Shown here: piece by piece, positions 8,507 through 17,163 of the stretch
Numbering within the stretch: the first letter of the stretch is position 1
How the letters are laid out: every line of letters begins with the position of its first letter
DNA from: Massilia arenae
GTDB taxonomy: Bacteria; Pseudomonadota; Gammaproteobacteria; Burkholderiales; Burkholderiaceae_D
Reading direction: 5' to 3'
Assembly (NCBI RefSeq): GCF_008014745.1
Contig: NZ_VPFD01000018.1
Coordinates: 1-64,000 of the forward strand
DNA: 64,000 nucleotides
Notes under the pieces: model-generated
Seen by the model: only the letters and a program-made list of their open reading frames with translations
Databases searched by the model: none
What the model was told of the DNA's origin: nothing
Made by a program: the position numbers and the translations under genes

Positions 8507-9685
8507 TCAGGCTGCCGCGCGGGCGGCCGGGCGTGATGGTTTGCGGGTCGCGGCCTTCGCCGGCGCACGCTTCTTGCGTGACGCCGGCGGCCTCGGATTC
8601 TCCTGCTCGTGGCGCAGGCGCTGCTGCAGCATGGCCAGCACCGCCGCTTCCTCCGGCTGCAGGGCGTGCAGGTCTTCCTGCAGCGTCTCCTCGGTGCGCT
8701 CGCGCAGCACCTCGAGGGCGGCGCCGTCGAGATAGGCGTCCAGCACCGCCGGGTGTACATAGCACTTGCGGCAGATCGACGGCGTATTGCCGAGCTTCTC
8801 GGCCACCGACTCGATCGCGCGCACGATATTCTTCTTGGCCTGGGCCTCGGAATCGAACTTCTCGAACTCCTGCAAGGCCAGCGCGGCCAGCACGGTTCCC
8901 GACCAGGTGCGGAAATCCTTGGCCGTGTAGTCTTCCCCTGTGATGGAGCGCAGGTAGTCATTGACGTCGCTCGAATCGATAGCGTGTGTCTCGCCATCCT
9001 CGCCCACGTACTGGAACAGTTCCTGGCCCGGCAGGTCGCGCGAGCGCGCGACGATGCGCGCCAGGCGCCGGTCGTGCACCTTAACCTTGTGATAGACCCC
9101 GCTCTTGCCGCGGAAGCTGAATTCGACGTCGCTGCCGTCGACCTTGGCGTGGCGGTTGCGCAGCGTCGTCAGCCCGAAGGATTTATTGGTGCGCGCGTAT
9201 TCCTCGTTACCGACCCGCATCATGGTCGCTTCGAGCAGGTAGACGATGGTGGCCAGCACCTTCTCGCGCGGCAGGCCGGATAGTTTCAGGGCGCGGTCGA
9301 CTTCGGCGCGGATGGCCGGCAGGGCCTGGCCGAACTTGAGCATGCGCTCGTACTTGACCTCGTCGCGCGCCGTGCGCCACTTGGGGTGGTAGCGATATTG
9401 CTTGCGGCCGCGCGCGTCGCGTCCGGTGGCTTGCAGGTGGCCGTTGGCCTGGGGGCAGATCCAGACCTCGGTCCAGGCGGGCGGCACGACCAGGCTCTTA
9501 ATGCGTGCCAGGGCCGTTTCGTCCGTTACCGGTTCGCCGCGGGCGTCTAGATAGCGAAAACCATCCTTGACGGCTTCGCGCCGGATGCCGGGCCGGTCGT
9601 CATGGACGTAACGCAGGCCGGCTGCGCGCGCGGCGGCGGGTGGATCGCTGGGGACGGCGTCGGCGTCCGGTTTTTCACTGGGCAT
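8507..9685 (-). CDS. DNA topoisomerase IB (poxvirus-type)
   Basis: 392 residues. The enzyme relaxes supercoils through a 3'-phosphotyrosyl intermediate. The N-terminal domain runs LRYVHDDRPGIRR to HLQATGRDARGRKQYRYH. The catalytic domain shows the arginine site TLRNRHAKV, the hairpin lysine region FRGKSGVYHK, the second arginine in KDFRTWSGT and the nucleophilic tyrosine in CRKCYVHP. The C-terminus is an Arg/Ala/Lys-rich tail, common in GC-rich bacteria. A GTG/ATG-rich 5' end makes the exact start slightly uncertain. It is chromosomal rather than viral, as bacterial homologs of this type are widespread. Confidence 0.9.
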   Translation of the reverse strand: MPSEKPDADAVPSDPPAAARAAGLRYVHDDRPGIRREAVKDGFRYLDARGEPVTDETALARIKSLVVPPAWTEVWICPQANGHLQATGRDARGRKQYRYHPKWRTARDEVKYERMLKFGQALPAIRAEVDRALKLSGLPREKVLATIVYLLEATMMRVGNEEYARTNKSFGLTTLRNRHAKVDGSDVEFSFRGKSGVYHKVKVHDRRLARIVARSRDLPGQELFQYVGEDGETHAIDSSDVNDYLRSITGEDYTAKDFRTWSGTVLAALALQEFEKFDSEAQAKKNIVRAIESVAEKLGNTPSICRKCYVHPAVLDAYLDGAALEVLRERTEETLQEDLHALQPEEAAVLAMLQQRLRHEQENPRPPASRKKRAPAKAATRKPSRPAARAAA

Positions 9686-9765
9686 GGCAGGTTCGCTGGA
9701 AGGTGGATCTTCCAGTCGATCCTACCCCTGCATTCCTACGCTCACTGTACGCGAAGTAACGTAGG

Positions 9766-9787
9766 CGCAGCCCGGTGCCGGCTGCGC
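9766..9787 (-). terminator. Hairpin just after the antiporter gene
   Basis: Arms GCGCAGC (9766-9772) and GCTGCGC (9781-9787) with an 8-base loop lie two bases beyond the stop of the minus-strand antiporter gene. There is no T-run, so intrinsic termination is only plausible. Confidence 0.4.
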
Positions 9788-9789
9788 GC

Positions 9790-11436
9790 TCAGCGGTAAC
9801 GCGCCTCGACCAGGTCGATCTCGCGCAGCAGCTTGCGTGCGATCTCGTCCGACAGCTGGTTGTGGCGCGTCATGCGCAGCAGCACCGCGCGTTCCTGCTC
9901 GAGCGCGGCGAGGCGGTAATGGCGTTCGGCGTTTTCGGCGGCGCGCGCGCGCTCCGGGGCAATGTCGGCGCCAGTGCCTCCGTCAAGGCGATACTGGTAC
10001 AGGCTGCGCACCTGGTCGGCCGCGCTGGCATGCATCTCGGCCGCGCCTTCGGCATCGCAGCCCGCGGTCGGCGGTGGCGGCGGCGCCGTCGCGATCGCTT
10101 CCAGCGCGGCCAGCGCGGCGGCGTGGCGCGCCTGGTCTTCCTCGCTTTCGTGGGCCGCCTCGGCCGGCAGTTCCAGGCCGCGCAGCACGCGCGGCAGGCC
10201 GATGCTGGCCAGCACCAGCGATACCACGATCACCGCGCTGGCCAGGAAAATCACCAGGTCGCGTCCCGGGAATGGTGTCCCATTCGGCATCGCCAGCGGC
10301 AGGGTCAGCACGCCGGCCAGGGTGATCGCGCCGCGCACGCCGGCCAGCGAGGTGGCCAGGATCAGGCGCGGATTGGGGCGGTACACGGCCTGCTGCTGGC
10401 GCCGCGCGGCCAGCAGGGTCAGGCGCAGCGAGATCCAGACCCAGATGAAGCGCAGCAGGATCAGGCCGACGCTGATGGCCAGCGCATTGCCCAGCAGCCA
10501 CCAGACGTCGTGTGCCGCCGGCAGCTCGGGCGCGACCAGCGCCGCTTTCACGATATTCGGCAACTGCTCGCCCAGCAGCACGAACATCACGCCGTTCAGC
10601 GCGAACTGCACGGTATCCCAGACCACGGCGCGGCGCACCCGGGTGGTGGCCAGCGCTCGGCCGCTCAGCTCGACGTAGCTCATCGTGACGCCGGCCGCCA
10701 CCGCGGCCAGGATGCCCGAGGCCTGCAGGTGCTCGGCCGCCAGGTAGGCGCCGAAGGGCAGCAGCAGGTTGATGAGGATTGGCGAGCCGCTTTCTTCGCC
10801 GATACGGGCCGCCAGGACGCGCTGGGCGGCGCTGACCGCCACCGTCAGGCCGACGCCGATTGCGATGCCTGCGAGCGCCACCCACAGGAAGGTGAGGGTG
10901 GCGTCGCCCAGCGAGAAGGTGCCGGTGAGCGCGGCCGCCACCGCGAAGCGGAAGCACACCAGGCCGCTGGCGTCGTTGAGCAGCGACTCGCCCTCGAGGA
11001 TGTGCATCAGGCGCGGCGGAATCGGCACGCGCGCCGCGATCGACGACACCGCGACCGGGTCGGTCGGGGCCAGGATCGCGGCCAGCGCGAACGACACGGC
11101 CAGCGGCAACGAGGGGATCAGCCAGTGGATCAGGAAACCGGCCCCGATCACGGTGAACAGCACCAGGCCGAGCGCCAGCTCGAGGATGGTCGAGCGGTCG
11201 CGGAACAGGCCGACCTTGGGAATGCGCCAGCCGTCCAGGAACAGCAACGGCGGCAGGAACACGAGGAAGAAGATGTGCGGCTCGAGCCGCACTCCATGGC
11301 TGGTAGTGCCGGAGATGGCGGCGCCGAGCGCGATCTGGACCAGCGGCAGGGGGACGGCGAACGGCAGCATCCGCACCAGGTAGCCGCTCGCCACCACCGC
11401 CAGCAGCATTGCCAGTACGATTCCTACCTCATCCAT
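9790..11436 (-). CDS. Na+/H+ antiporter, CPA1 family (NhaP/YjcE-like)
   Basis: 548 residues with about twelve membrane helices in the first 400, then a soluble cytoplasmic tail. Key CPA1 features are FLVFLPPLLFLDGWRIP, the ion-site region ALAAILAPTDPVAVSS (family ND/TDPV motif), EGESLLNDASGLVCFRFA and the late helix ATSLAGVRGAITLAG. It exchanges cytoplasmic Na+ (or K+) for protons. The tail has an Ala/Pro-rich spacer and a helical segment near the C-terminus (LYQYRLDGG ... LEQERAVLLRM). It starts at ATG 11436 and is monocistronic. Confidence 0.9.
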   Translation of the reverse strand: MDEVGIVLAMLLAVVASGYLVRMLPFAVPLPLVQIALGAAISGTTSHGVRLEPHIFFLVFLPPLLFLDGWRIPKVGLFRDRSTILELALGLVLFTVIGAGFLIHWLIPSLPLAVSFALAAILAPTDPVAVSSIAARVPIPPRLMHILEGESLLNDASGLVCFRFAVAAALTGTFSLGDATLTFLWVALAGIAIGVGLTVAVSAAQRVLAARIGEESGSPILINLLLPFGAYLAAEHLQASGILAAVAAGVTMSYVELSGRALATTRVRRAVVWDTVQFALNGVMFVLLGEQLPNIVKAALVAPELPAAHDVWWLLGNALAISVGLILLRFIWVWISLRLTLLAARRQQQAVYRPNPRLILATSLAGVRGAITLAGVLTLPLAMPNGTPFPGRDLVIFLASAVIVVSLVLASIGLPRVLRGLELPAEAAHESEEDQARHAAALAALEAIATAPPPPPTAGCDAEGAAEMHASAADQVRSLYQYRLDGGTGADIAPERARAAENAERHYRLAALEQERAVLLRMTRHNQLSDEIARKLLREIDLVEARYR

Positions 11437-11509
11437 CGACCTTCCCCCCGTTCAAGCATCGCATGACAAAATGAAATGATACGGGATCGCGTCGATTTAC
11501 GTTGGACGC

Positions 11510-13390
11510 TCAGTCCAGTAATTCGGGAAGACCGCGCAGATGCGCTAACAGATCGTCCAGCGGCATTGGCCGGTGGAACAGATAACCCTGCATGCTGGCA
11601 TTGCCATGGCGCGCGAGATACCCGGCCTGGGCCTCGGTCTCGACGCCCTCGGCGACCACGCGCAGGCCCAGGTGGCCGGCCATCGACAGGATCGACTGCA
11701 CGATCGCGGTGCCGTCCTTGTCATGCGGGGTGTCGCGAATAAAACTCTTGTCGATCTTGAGTTCGTAAAGCGGCATGCGGGTCAGATAGGCCAGGCTCGA
11801 GTAGCCGGTGCCGAAATCGTCGACCGAGACCCGGATGCCGAGCGCGGCCAGTTCGTGCATGCGCTCGATGGTGCGGTCGCGCCGATCGACCAGCAACCCT
11901 TCGGTGATCTCGAACACCAGTTGGCCGGGCGGCACACCGGTCTCCTGCAGGATGCTTTCCACCCGCGCCACGAAGTCGGGCTGGCGGAACTGCATCGGGC
12001 TGACGTTGACCGACAGCGGGAGCGGATGGCCGGCGCGCGCCAGCACATGCCAGGCCAGGCAGGCCTCGCGCAGCACCCATTCGCCCAGCGGCACGATCAG
12101 GCCGCTCGACTCGGCGACCGGGATGAACTGGTCGGGTGGCACGCTGCTGCCGTCCTTGCGACGCCAGCGCATCAGGAGCTCGGCCCCGCTCGGGCGGCGC
12201 GCGCCGTCCACCTGCAGCTGCAGGTGCAGCGACAGCTCGCCGTGGTCCAGCGCCAGGCCCAGGTCGCGTTCGAGGGTGAGGCGGCGTTCTGCGTCGCGCA
12301 GCATGCCGGCCTCGAACAGGGCGACGCCGTTGCGGCCGCGCGCCTTGGCGTGGTACATGGCGGTATCGGCCTCACGCAGCAGGTCGTGCAGCGGTGGCTG
12401 CGCGTCCGCCGTCGCGGTCAGCGCGACGCCGATGCTGGTGGTGGCATAGTAGCGCTGTCCCTCGATGATCATCTTCTCGCACAGCGCGCCGCGGATCTCC
12501 TCGGCCAGCGCCAGCGCGCGCGCCGTAGCGGCGTCGCCGTTCGGGCCCAGGTCGTCCACCAGCACCACGAATTCGTCGCCGCCCAGGCGCGCCACGCAGG
12601 CATGCTCTCCTGCCACCATGGCCAGGCGTTCAGCGGCCTGGCGCAGCAGCTCGTCGCCGACGGCATGGCCGCGCGCGTCGTTGACGTTCTTAAAATTGTC
12701 GATATCGACGTACAGCACGGCGCCCAGGGTGCTGCCGTGGCGCGCGCGCTCGGCCAGCTCGGCCAGGCGGTCCATCAGCAGGCGCCGGTTCGGCAGGCCG
12801 GTGAGCACGTCGTAGAAGGCAAGGCGGTTGACGGCATCGGCGGCGGTGCGCGCTTCCTGCACCGAGCTTGCCAGCCCTTTAAGTAGGAAGCCGGCGGCGA
12901 AGGTGACGAGGGCGCCGACGCAGCTGAAGTTGATCGCCACCACCAGCGATGACAACAGCGGATCGGTCTCCAGCCCCGGTACGTACAGCTTCGCGTAGCC
13001 GTTTACGCCGAAGGCCACGATGCAGAGCGCGCCGAGGGCCAGCGTGAGCATGCCGGGCCGGTTGCCGAGCAGGATCACGGCCATGATGGGCGGCGCCATC
13101 AGGTAGTTCAGGCTTACCGGCCCTACCGCCAGCATCAGTCCGATGGCGACCATGAACAGCACGGCCAGGAAGTTCAGCACGCGGAAGGTGTGGGGCAGCC
13201 GGTCGAGGCGCCAGATGGCGAAGATCCAGGCCAGGGCCAGCGCATCCATCAACGCGATCTGCCACAGGCCCTGGCGCAGCGCCACGGCGATGCTCGGCAA
13301 GGCTGCGCCGATGCCCAGCACCAGCACGATTGGCAGCAAGGTAGAGAAAACACGCTCGCGCCATTGCGCGATATCGTCAGTGGGAACCAT
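11510..13390 (-). CDS. Membrane GGDEF-EAL protein (c-di-GMP turnover)
   Basis: 626 residues. About six hydrophobic segments within residues 15-170 form an unassigned MASE-like sensor. The GGDEF domain (about 185-345) has the intact motif ARLGGDEFVVL and no upstream RxxD inhibitory site. The EAL domain (about 365-615) reads GAELLMRW, with the metal-binding Glu kept but Ala replaced by Leu, plus NVSPMQFRQPDF and DDFGTGYSSLAYL, which are canonical. Both cyclase and phosphodiesterase chemistry are therefore possible. The gene follows the hybrid kinase gene on the same strand but is separated from it by two strong hairpins, so it probably has its own promoter. Confidence 0.9.
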   Translation of the reverse strand: MVPTDDIAQWRERVFSTLLPIVLVLGIGAALPSIAVALRQGLWQIALMDALALAWIFAIWRLDRLPHTFRVLNFLAVLFMVAIGLMLAVGPVSLNYLMAPPIMAVILLGNRPGMLTLALGALCIVAFGVNGYAKLYVPGLETDPLLSSLVVAINFSCVGALVTFAAGFLLKGLASSVQEARTAADAVNRLAFYDVLTGLPNRRLLMDRLAELAERARHGSTLGAVLYVDIDNFKNVNDARGHAVGDELLRQAAERLAMVAGEHACVARLGGDEFVVLVDDLGPNGDAATARALALAEEIRGALCEKMIIEGQRYYATTSIGVALTATADAQPPLHDLLREADTAMYHAKARGRNGVALFEAGMLRDAERRLTLERDLGLALDHGELSLHLQLQVDGARRPSGAELLMRWRRKDGSSVPPDQFIPVAESSGLIVPLGEWVLREACLAWHVLARAGHPLPLSVNVSPMQFRQPDFVARVESILQETGVPPGQLVFEITEGLLVDRRDRTIERMHELAALGIRVSVDDFGTGYSSLAYLTRMPLYELKIDKSFIRDTPHDKDGTAIVQSILSMAGHLGLRVVAEGVETEAQAGYLARHGNASMQGYLFHRPMPLDDLLAHLRGLPELLD

Positions 13391-13432
13391 CAGGCAGCAT
13401 CCAGGTCAGCATGCCCACAGAATTTCTCCGGA

Positions 13433-13467
13433 GTGCATAAATTTGCTCGTTGGCAAATTCTATGCAC
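13433..13467. promoter_or_regulatory. Long inverted repeat upstream of the GGDEF-EAL gene
   Basis: Arms GTGCATAAATTTGC (13433-13446) and GCAAATTCTATGCAC (13453-13467) pair almost completely around a 6-base centre. The repeat lies 43-77 bases upstream of the GGDEF-EAL start and is more AT-rich than its surroundings. With no T-run, and with a separate terminator-like hairpin nearby, it reads as an operator or 5'UTR structure. Confidence 0.5.
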
Positions 13468-13534
13468 GCAGGATGTACCCTGTCACGCGATATTTACCGC
13501 CTTGTTGTTCCGGAACGACCGAAGGTGAAATGAC

Positions 13535-13567
13535 AACAGGCCCGCGTCGACACGATGCGGACCTGTT
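13535..13567 (-). terminator. Hairpin at the end of the hybrid kinase gene
   Basis: AACAGG-CCCGC (13535-13545) pairs with GCGG-ACCTGTT (13557-13567) with one mismatch. It overlaps the last bases of the minus-strand kinase stop codon region. It is followed on that strand by GTCATTTC rather than a full T-run. Likely transcription terminator. Confidence 0.5.
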
Positions 13568-15816
13568 CAGCGGGCGGCGGCCGTGGCCAGCAGCTCGCCC
13601 AGCTGCAGCGTATTGACCGGCTTGACCAGGTAATGGTCGAAGCCGGCCTGGCTGGCCGCTTCGCGGTCTTGCTGGCGCCCGTAGCCGGTGGCGGCCACCA
13701 GGGTCGCGTCGCTGGTCTGCGGCAGGCGGCGCAGGCGGCGCGCCAGTTCATTGCCGTCCATGTCGGGCAGGCCGATGTCGAGGATGCAGACCTGGGGCGC
13801 GAACACCTTGGCGATCTCGATCGCGTCGACGCCGCAATAGGCGATCTCGACCTCGTGGCCGGTGGCGCGCAGGAACAGGTTGAGCGTGTGCGCGGCGTCG
13901 AGGTTGTCGTCCACCACCAGGATGCGCAGCGCATTCGGTGGAGTCGCATCGAGAAGCGGGCTGCCTGCGGGCAGGTGGCCCGGCAAGTGAGCGGCCAGCG
14001 GCAGGCTTTCCTGGCGGTGGCGCGGCAGCCGCACGGTGAAGGTACTGCCGTGGCCCAGGCCGGGGCTGCGTGCGCCGACGCTGCCGCCGTGCAGCTCGAC
14101 CAGGCTCTTGGCCAGCGCCAGGCCCAGGCCCAGGCCGCCCTGCGAACGGTCCGGGGTGCGCTCGGCCTGCGTGAACAGGTCGAACACGCGTTCGACCAGG
14201 CGCGCCTCCATGCCGATGCCGTCGTCGCTCACGCTCAGTTCCCAGTCGTCGCCCGCGTCGACCAGTTGCAACTGGATGTGGCCGCCCTCCGGCGTGTACT
14301 TGGTGGCGTTGCCCAGCAGGTTGGCCACCACCTGCACCAGGCGCTTGTGGTCGCCCTTGACGTGGGCCGGGCCGGTCGGCAGGTCGAGCACCACCTTGTG
14401 GCGCCGCGCGCCGATCAGGGGGCGGATCTGCTCGGCGGCGTCGTCGACCACGTTGCGCAAGTCCAGCACCTGGGTCGACAGCGACACCAGGCCGCGCGTC
14501 ACGCGCGACACGTCCAGCAAATCATCCACCAGGCTGGTCATGTGCTCGACCTGGCGCGCGATGATGGCGCAGGTCTGGGTGATCTGGGCGTTATCCGAGT
14601 GCAGCAGCTTGAGCAGGTGGGCGCCGGTGCTGATCGGCGCCAGCGGATTTCGGAGTTCGTGCGCCAGCATCGCCAGGAATTCGTCCTTGCGCTGGTCGGC
14701 CGCGCGCAGTTCGCGCTCGGCCTGGCCGCGCGCGGCTTCCTTCTTCTGCAGGTTCTCGGCCATTTCGTCGAGCGCCGCCGCCAGCCGCCCGATTTCCTCG
14801 TTGCCGTATTCGATACCCGTGCGCGTATCGAGTTCGCCGGCGGCGATGCGGCGCGCGACCGTGGTCAGGCCGCGCACCCGTTGCACGATCAGTTTTTCGC
14901 CGGCCAGCCAGGCTGCCAGCAGCGCCAGCAGGGTGGTGGCGCCGAGGCCGAGCAGGGACATGAACTGGGCGTCGCGGGCGACCTGGGTGATCAGGTCGGT
15001 CGGCACGCCGATGGTGATGGTGTAGTCGGTGAGGGTCGGCGATCCGACGCGGGCGAAGGCGTGCAGGCGGTCAATCCCGTCCTCGCCGCGCACCACCAGC
15101 GCGCGGTCGTGCGGCCCGCGCATCGCGTCCAGCATCTCACCGGTGACGCGCTTGCCGAACCAGCGCTCGGGATCGGGGCGGCGCGAGATCAGGTTGCCCG
15201 AGGCGTCGGCCGTCTCCAGGATCGAACCGGGCGGCATGCTGATGTCGTTGACGAAGGTGTCCAGGCCGGCCAGGTCCATGGCCGCGAACACCACCGCCAC
15301 CACGTCGCCCGAGCGGTCGATGACGGGATAGGTGAGATTGATCGTGTGCTTGCGGATCACGCGCCCGAACACGTAGTCGCTGGCGATGAAGCGGCGTTCG
15401 GCGATCGCGCGCTTGAAGTGGCTGCGGTCGCCCAGGTTCACCGGGTGCAGCATCGGCACCGCGCTGCAACTGACCTCGCCGTTCAGCTGGATCAGGCCGA
15501 AGTTGACGTAGCCCTCGTTGCGGTCGAGGACATTGGACAGCAGGGCATTGCAGCCGGCAGTGTCGCCCATCAGGGCAGGCACGCTGACCAGGTCGACCAG
15601 GATCTGGCGCGCGCGGTCGATCGATTGCGCCTCGTTGGCTGCCGCCAGGGCGGTGAGGCGCTTGAGGTTTTCTTCCGAGGCGCGGATCGCCGCCTCGCGC
15701 TCGCGCAGGCCGCCCAATACGGTGACGATGGCGATCGGTGTGATCGCCAGCAGCACCAGCAGCATCAGGCGGCTGCGCAGGCTATTCAGGCGAAAGCGCC
15801 CCAGCAAATTGCTCAT
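13567..15816 (-). CDS. Hybrid sensor histidine kinase/response regulator
   Basis: 749 residues. A transmembrane helix (about 15-34) is followed by a periplasmic dCache-like sensor (about 40-280), then a second helix (LLGLGATTLLALLAAWLAG) and HAMP. A coiled linker leads to HisKA with the phospho-acceptor His in LAMLAHELRNPL (about 393). HATPase_c boxes are NLLGNATKYTPEGG, DDGIGM and GLGLGLALAKSLVELHGG. The C-terminal receiver domain starts ILVVDDNLDAA and has its phospho-Asp in CILDIGLPDMDG. The product is an inner-membrane hybrid kinase with no adjacent DNA-binding regulator, so its output partner is unknown. The ATG overlaps the stop of the aminotransferase-like gene upstream by 4 bp, implying co-translation. 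Confidence 0.92.
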   Translation of the reverse strand: MSNLLGRFRLNSLRSRLMLLVLLAITPIAIVTVLGGLREREAAIRASEENLKRLTALAAANEAQSIDRARQILVDLVSVPALMGDTAGCNALLSNVLDRNEGYVNFGLIQLNGEVSCSAVPMLHPVNLGDRSHFKRAIAERRFIASDYVFGRVIRKHTINLTYPVIDRSGDVVAVVFAAMDLAGLDTFVNDISMPPGSILETADASGNLISRRPDPERWFGKRVTGEMLDAMRGPHDRALVVRGEDGIDRLHAFARVGSPTLTDYTITIGVPTDLITQVARDAQFMSLLGLGATTLLALLAAWLAGEKLIVQRVRGLTTVARRIAAGELDTRTGIEYGNEEIGRLAAALDEMAENLQKKEAARGQAERELRAADQRKDEFLAMLAHELRNPLAPISTGAHLLKLLHSDNAQITQTCAIIARQVEHMTSLVDDLLDVSRVTRGLVSLSTQVLDLRNVVDDAAEQIRPLIGARRHKVVLDLPTGPAHVKGDHKRLVQVVANLLGNATKYTPEGGHIQLQLVDAGDDWELSVSDDGIGMEARLVERVFDLFTQAERTPDRSQGGLGLGLALAKSLVELHGGSVGARSPGLGHGSTFTVRLPRHRQESLPLAAHLPGHLPAGSPLLDATPPNALRILVVDDNLDAAHTLNLFLRATGHEVEIAYCGVDAIEIAKVFAPQVCILDIGLPDMDGNELARRLRRLPQTSDATLVAATGYGRQQDREAASQAGFDHYLVKPVNTLQLGELLATAAAR

Positions 15817-16976
15817 CGAGTCTCCGCCAACTCCGCTAACCGCGTGCCGAATGCAGTGATGCGGCGCACGCCTTCCACCAGCGTGTCTTCGTCGTCGGAG
15901 ATGTAGCCAATGCGGATGAAGCCGGGCTCGCCGAGCGCATCGCCCGGCATCAGCGCCACCCTTTCCTCATCCAGCAGGCGCTCGGCGAAGCCGACCGTGT
16001 CCATGGTGAGCCCGCGCACGTCACCCCACAGATAGGGCCCGGAAGCCGGCGCATGCATGGTGATCCAGGGCACGTCGGCGAAGCGGCCCACCACCAGGTC
16101 GCGCCGCGCGCGGTAGTCGCGCAGCAGCGCGTGCGGGGTGCCGGTGGCGAAGGCCGCCACCGCCGCCACCTGCGACAGGTGCGGCGCGGCGGCCGTGATC
16201 GGTCCCTGCAGGGTCTGCATCGCATTCACCAGCGCGGCGGGGGCAAGCGCGAAACCGACCCGCCAGCCCATCATGGCATAGCTTTGCGAGGCCGAGAACA
16301 GGGTGACCACGCCCACTTCGCGCCAGTCGCACAGCGCCGCCAGCGTGACGTGTTCGCCGTCATAGATCAGGTGTTCGTAGCTCTCGTCGACGATCACGTG
16401 CACGCCGCCGGCCGTCGCCCAGTCGCGCACCAGTTCCAGCTCGTGCCGGGTGTACACCTTGCCGGTCGGGTTGTGCGGATTGTTCAGCACCAGCACCTTG
16501 ACGCGGCCGAGGGCCGCCAGGCAGGCTTCGGTGAGCGTCTCCGGCAGCTCGGCCAGCACCACCTCGAGTCCCAGCAGCTCGGCGGTCGCGAGATAGGCCG
16601 GCCAGTGCGGACGGAATACGGCGATGCGGTCGCCCGGATCGGTCATCGCGTACAAGGCCTGGTAATACGCCTGCTTGCAACCGTTGGTCACGATGATCTC
16701 AGCCACCTGCGCCTCGATCCGGTTCTCGGCCGCGAGCTTGGCGCGCAGCGCCTCGCGCACCTTCAGCGCGCCGCCCACCTCGGTATACGGCAAGGTGCGT
16801 TCGCGCTCGATAGCGCCCGAGACCGCGTCCAGCACGGTGGGCGGGGCCGGGAAGTGCGAAATCGCGATCGAGAAATCGATGACGCGTTCCCCCGCATTGC
16901 GCAGCGCTTCGGCGCGGCCGTGCATGGCGGTGGTGGCAAGGGGACGGGAGTGCGCGATTCGGTCTGAGATCTTCAT
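15813..16976 (-). CDS. Class I/II aminotransferase-fold protein lacking the PLP lysine
   Basis: 387 residues, full length for fold type I. Cofactor-site residues are present: NNPHNPTGK (Asn), VIVDESYEHL (Asp and Tyr), GWRVG (phosphate Arg) and the C-terminal substrate Arg in FIRIGY. The lysine that forms the internal aldimine is replaced: family [ST]xSKxYAMxGWR reads SASQSYAMMGWR here, with Gln at residue 231 (codon CAA, plus-strand 16284-16286). The rest of the frame is clean. A normal transaminase would be inactive without this Lys, so the protein may be a non-catalytic binder, use altered chemistry, or reflect a single-base change. It is the first gene of a two-gene operon with the hybrid kinase. 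Confidence 0.85.
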   Translation of the reverse strand: MKISDRIAHSRPLATTAMHGRAEALRNAGERVIDFSIAISHFPAPPTVLDAVSGAIERERTLPYTEVGGALKVREALRAKLAAENRIEAQVAEIIVTNGCKQAYYQALYAMTDPGDRIAVFRPHWPAYLATAELLGLEVVLAELPETLTEACLAALGRVKVLVLNNPHNPTGKVYTRHELELVRDWATAGGVHVIVDESYEHLIYDGEHVTLAALCDWREVGVVTLFSASQSYAMMGWRVGFALAPAALVNAMQTLQGPITAAAPHLSQVAAVAAFATGTPHALLRDYRARRDLVVGRFADVPWITMHAPASGPYLWGDVRGLTMDTVGFAERLLDEERVALMPGDALGEPGFIRIGYISDDEDTLVEGVRRITAFGTRLAELAETR

Positions 16977-17104
16977 CTTGTCGGTGTCGTTTATCCAAGT
17001 TGGGTGGCCGGCTGCGCATCATCCGGGCTCTCGGTACGTTCTTTCTTGATTGTACTAAAAACTGGCGATTTTCAGAGGGGGATTCTTAAATGAGCAACAA
17101 GAGA

Positions 17105-17135
17105 TTGACACCTCAAGCATTGGGGCGGCTAAACT
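17105..17135 (+). promoter_or_regulatory. Candidate promoter for the aryl-CoA operon
   Basis: TTGACA (17105-17110) and TAAACT (17130-17135) are separated by 19 bases, 30 bases upstream of the ribosome binding site GGGAGG of the monooxygenase gene. The -35 is perfect, but the -10 is weak and the spacing long, so activator dependence is possible. Confidence 0.35.
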
Positions 17136-17163
17136 ATCCCGTATACCAGCACCGGGAGGGAAA

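Noticed and set aside
11510..13390. Degenerate EAL domain
   Set aside because: EAL reads ELL, but the metal-binding Glu and the DDFGTGYSS and NVSPMQF motifs are kept, so inactivity is not indicated.
13555..15906. 783-codon plus-strand frame opposite the hybrid kinase
   Set aside because: It is a mirror of the kinase codons (Gln/His/Arg/Val-rich) without motifs; the minus strand carries HisKA, HATPase and receiver signatures.
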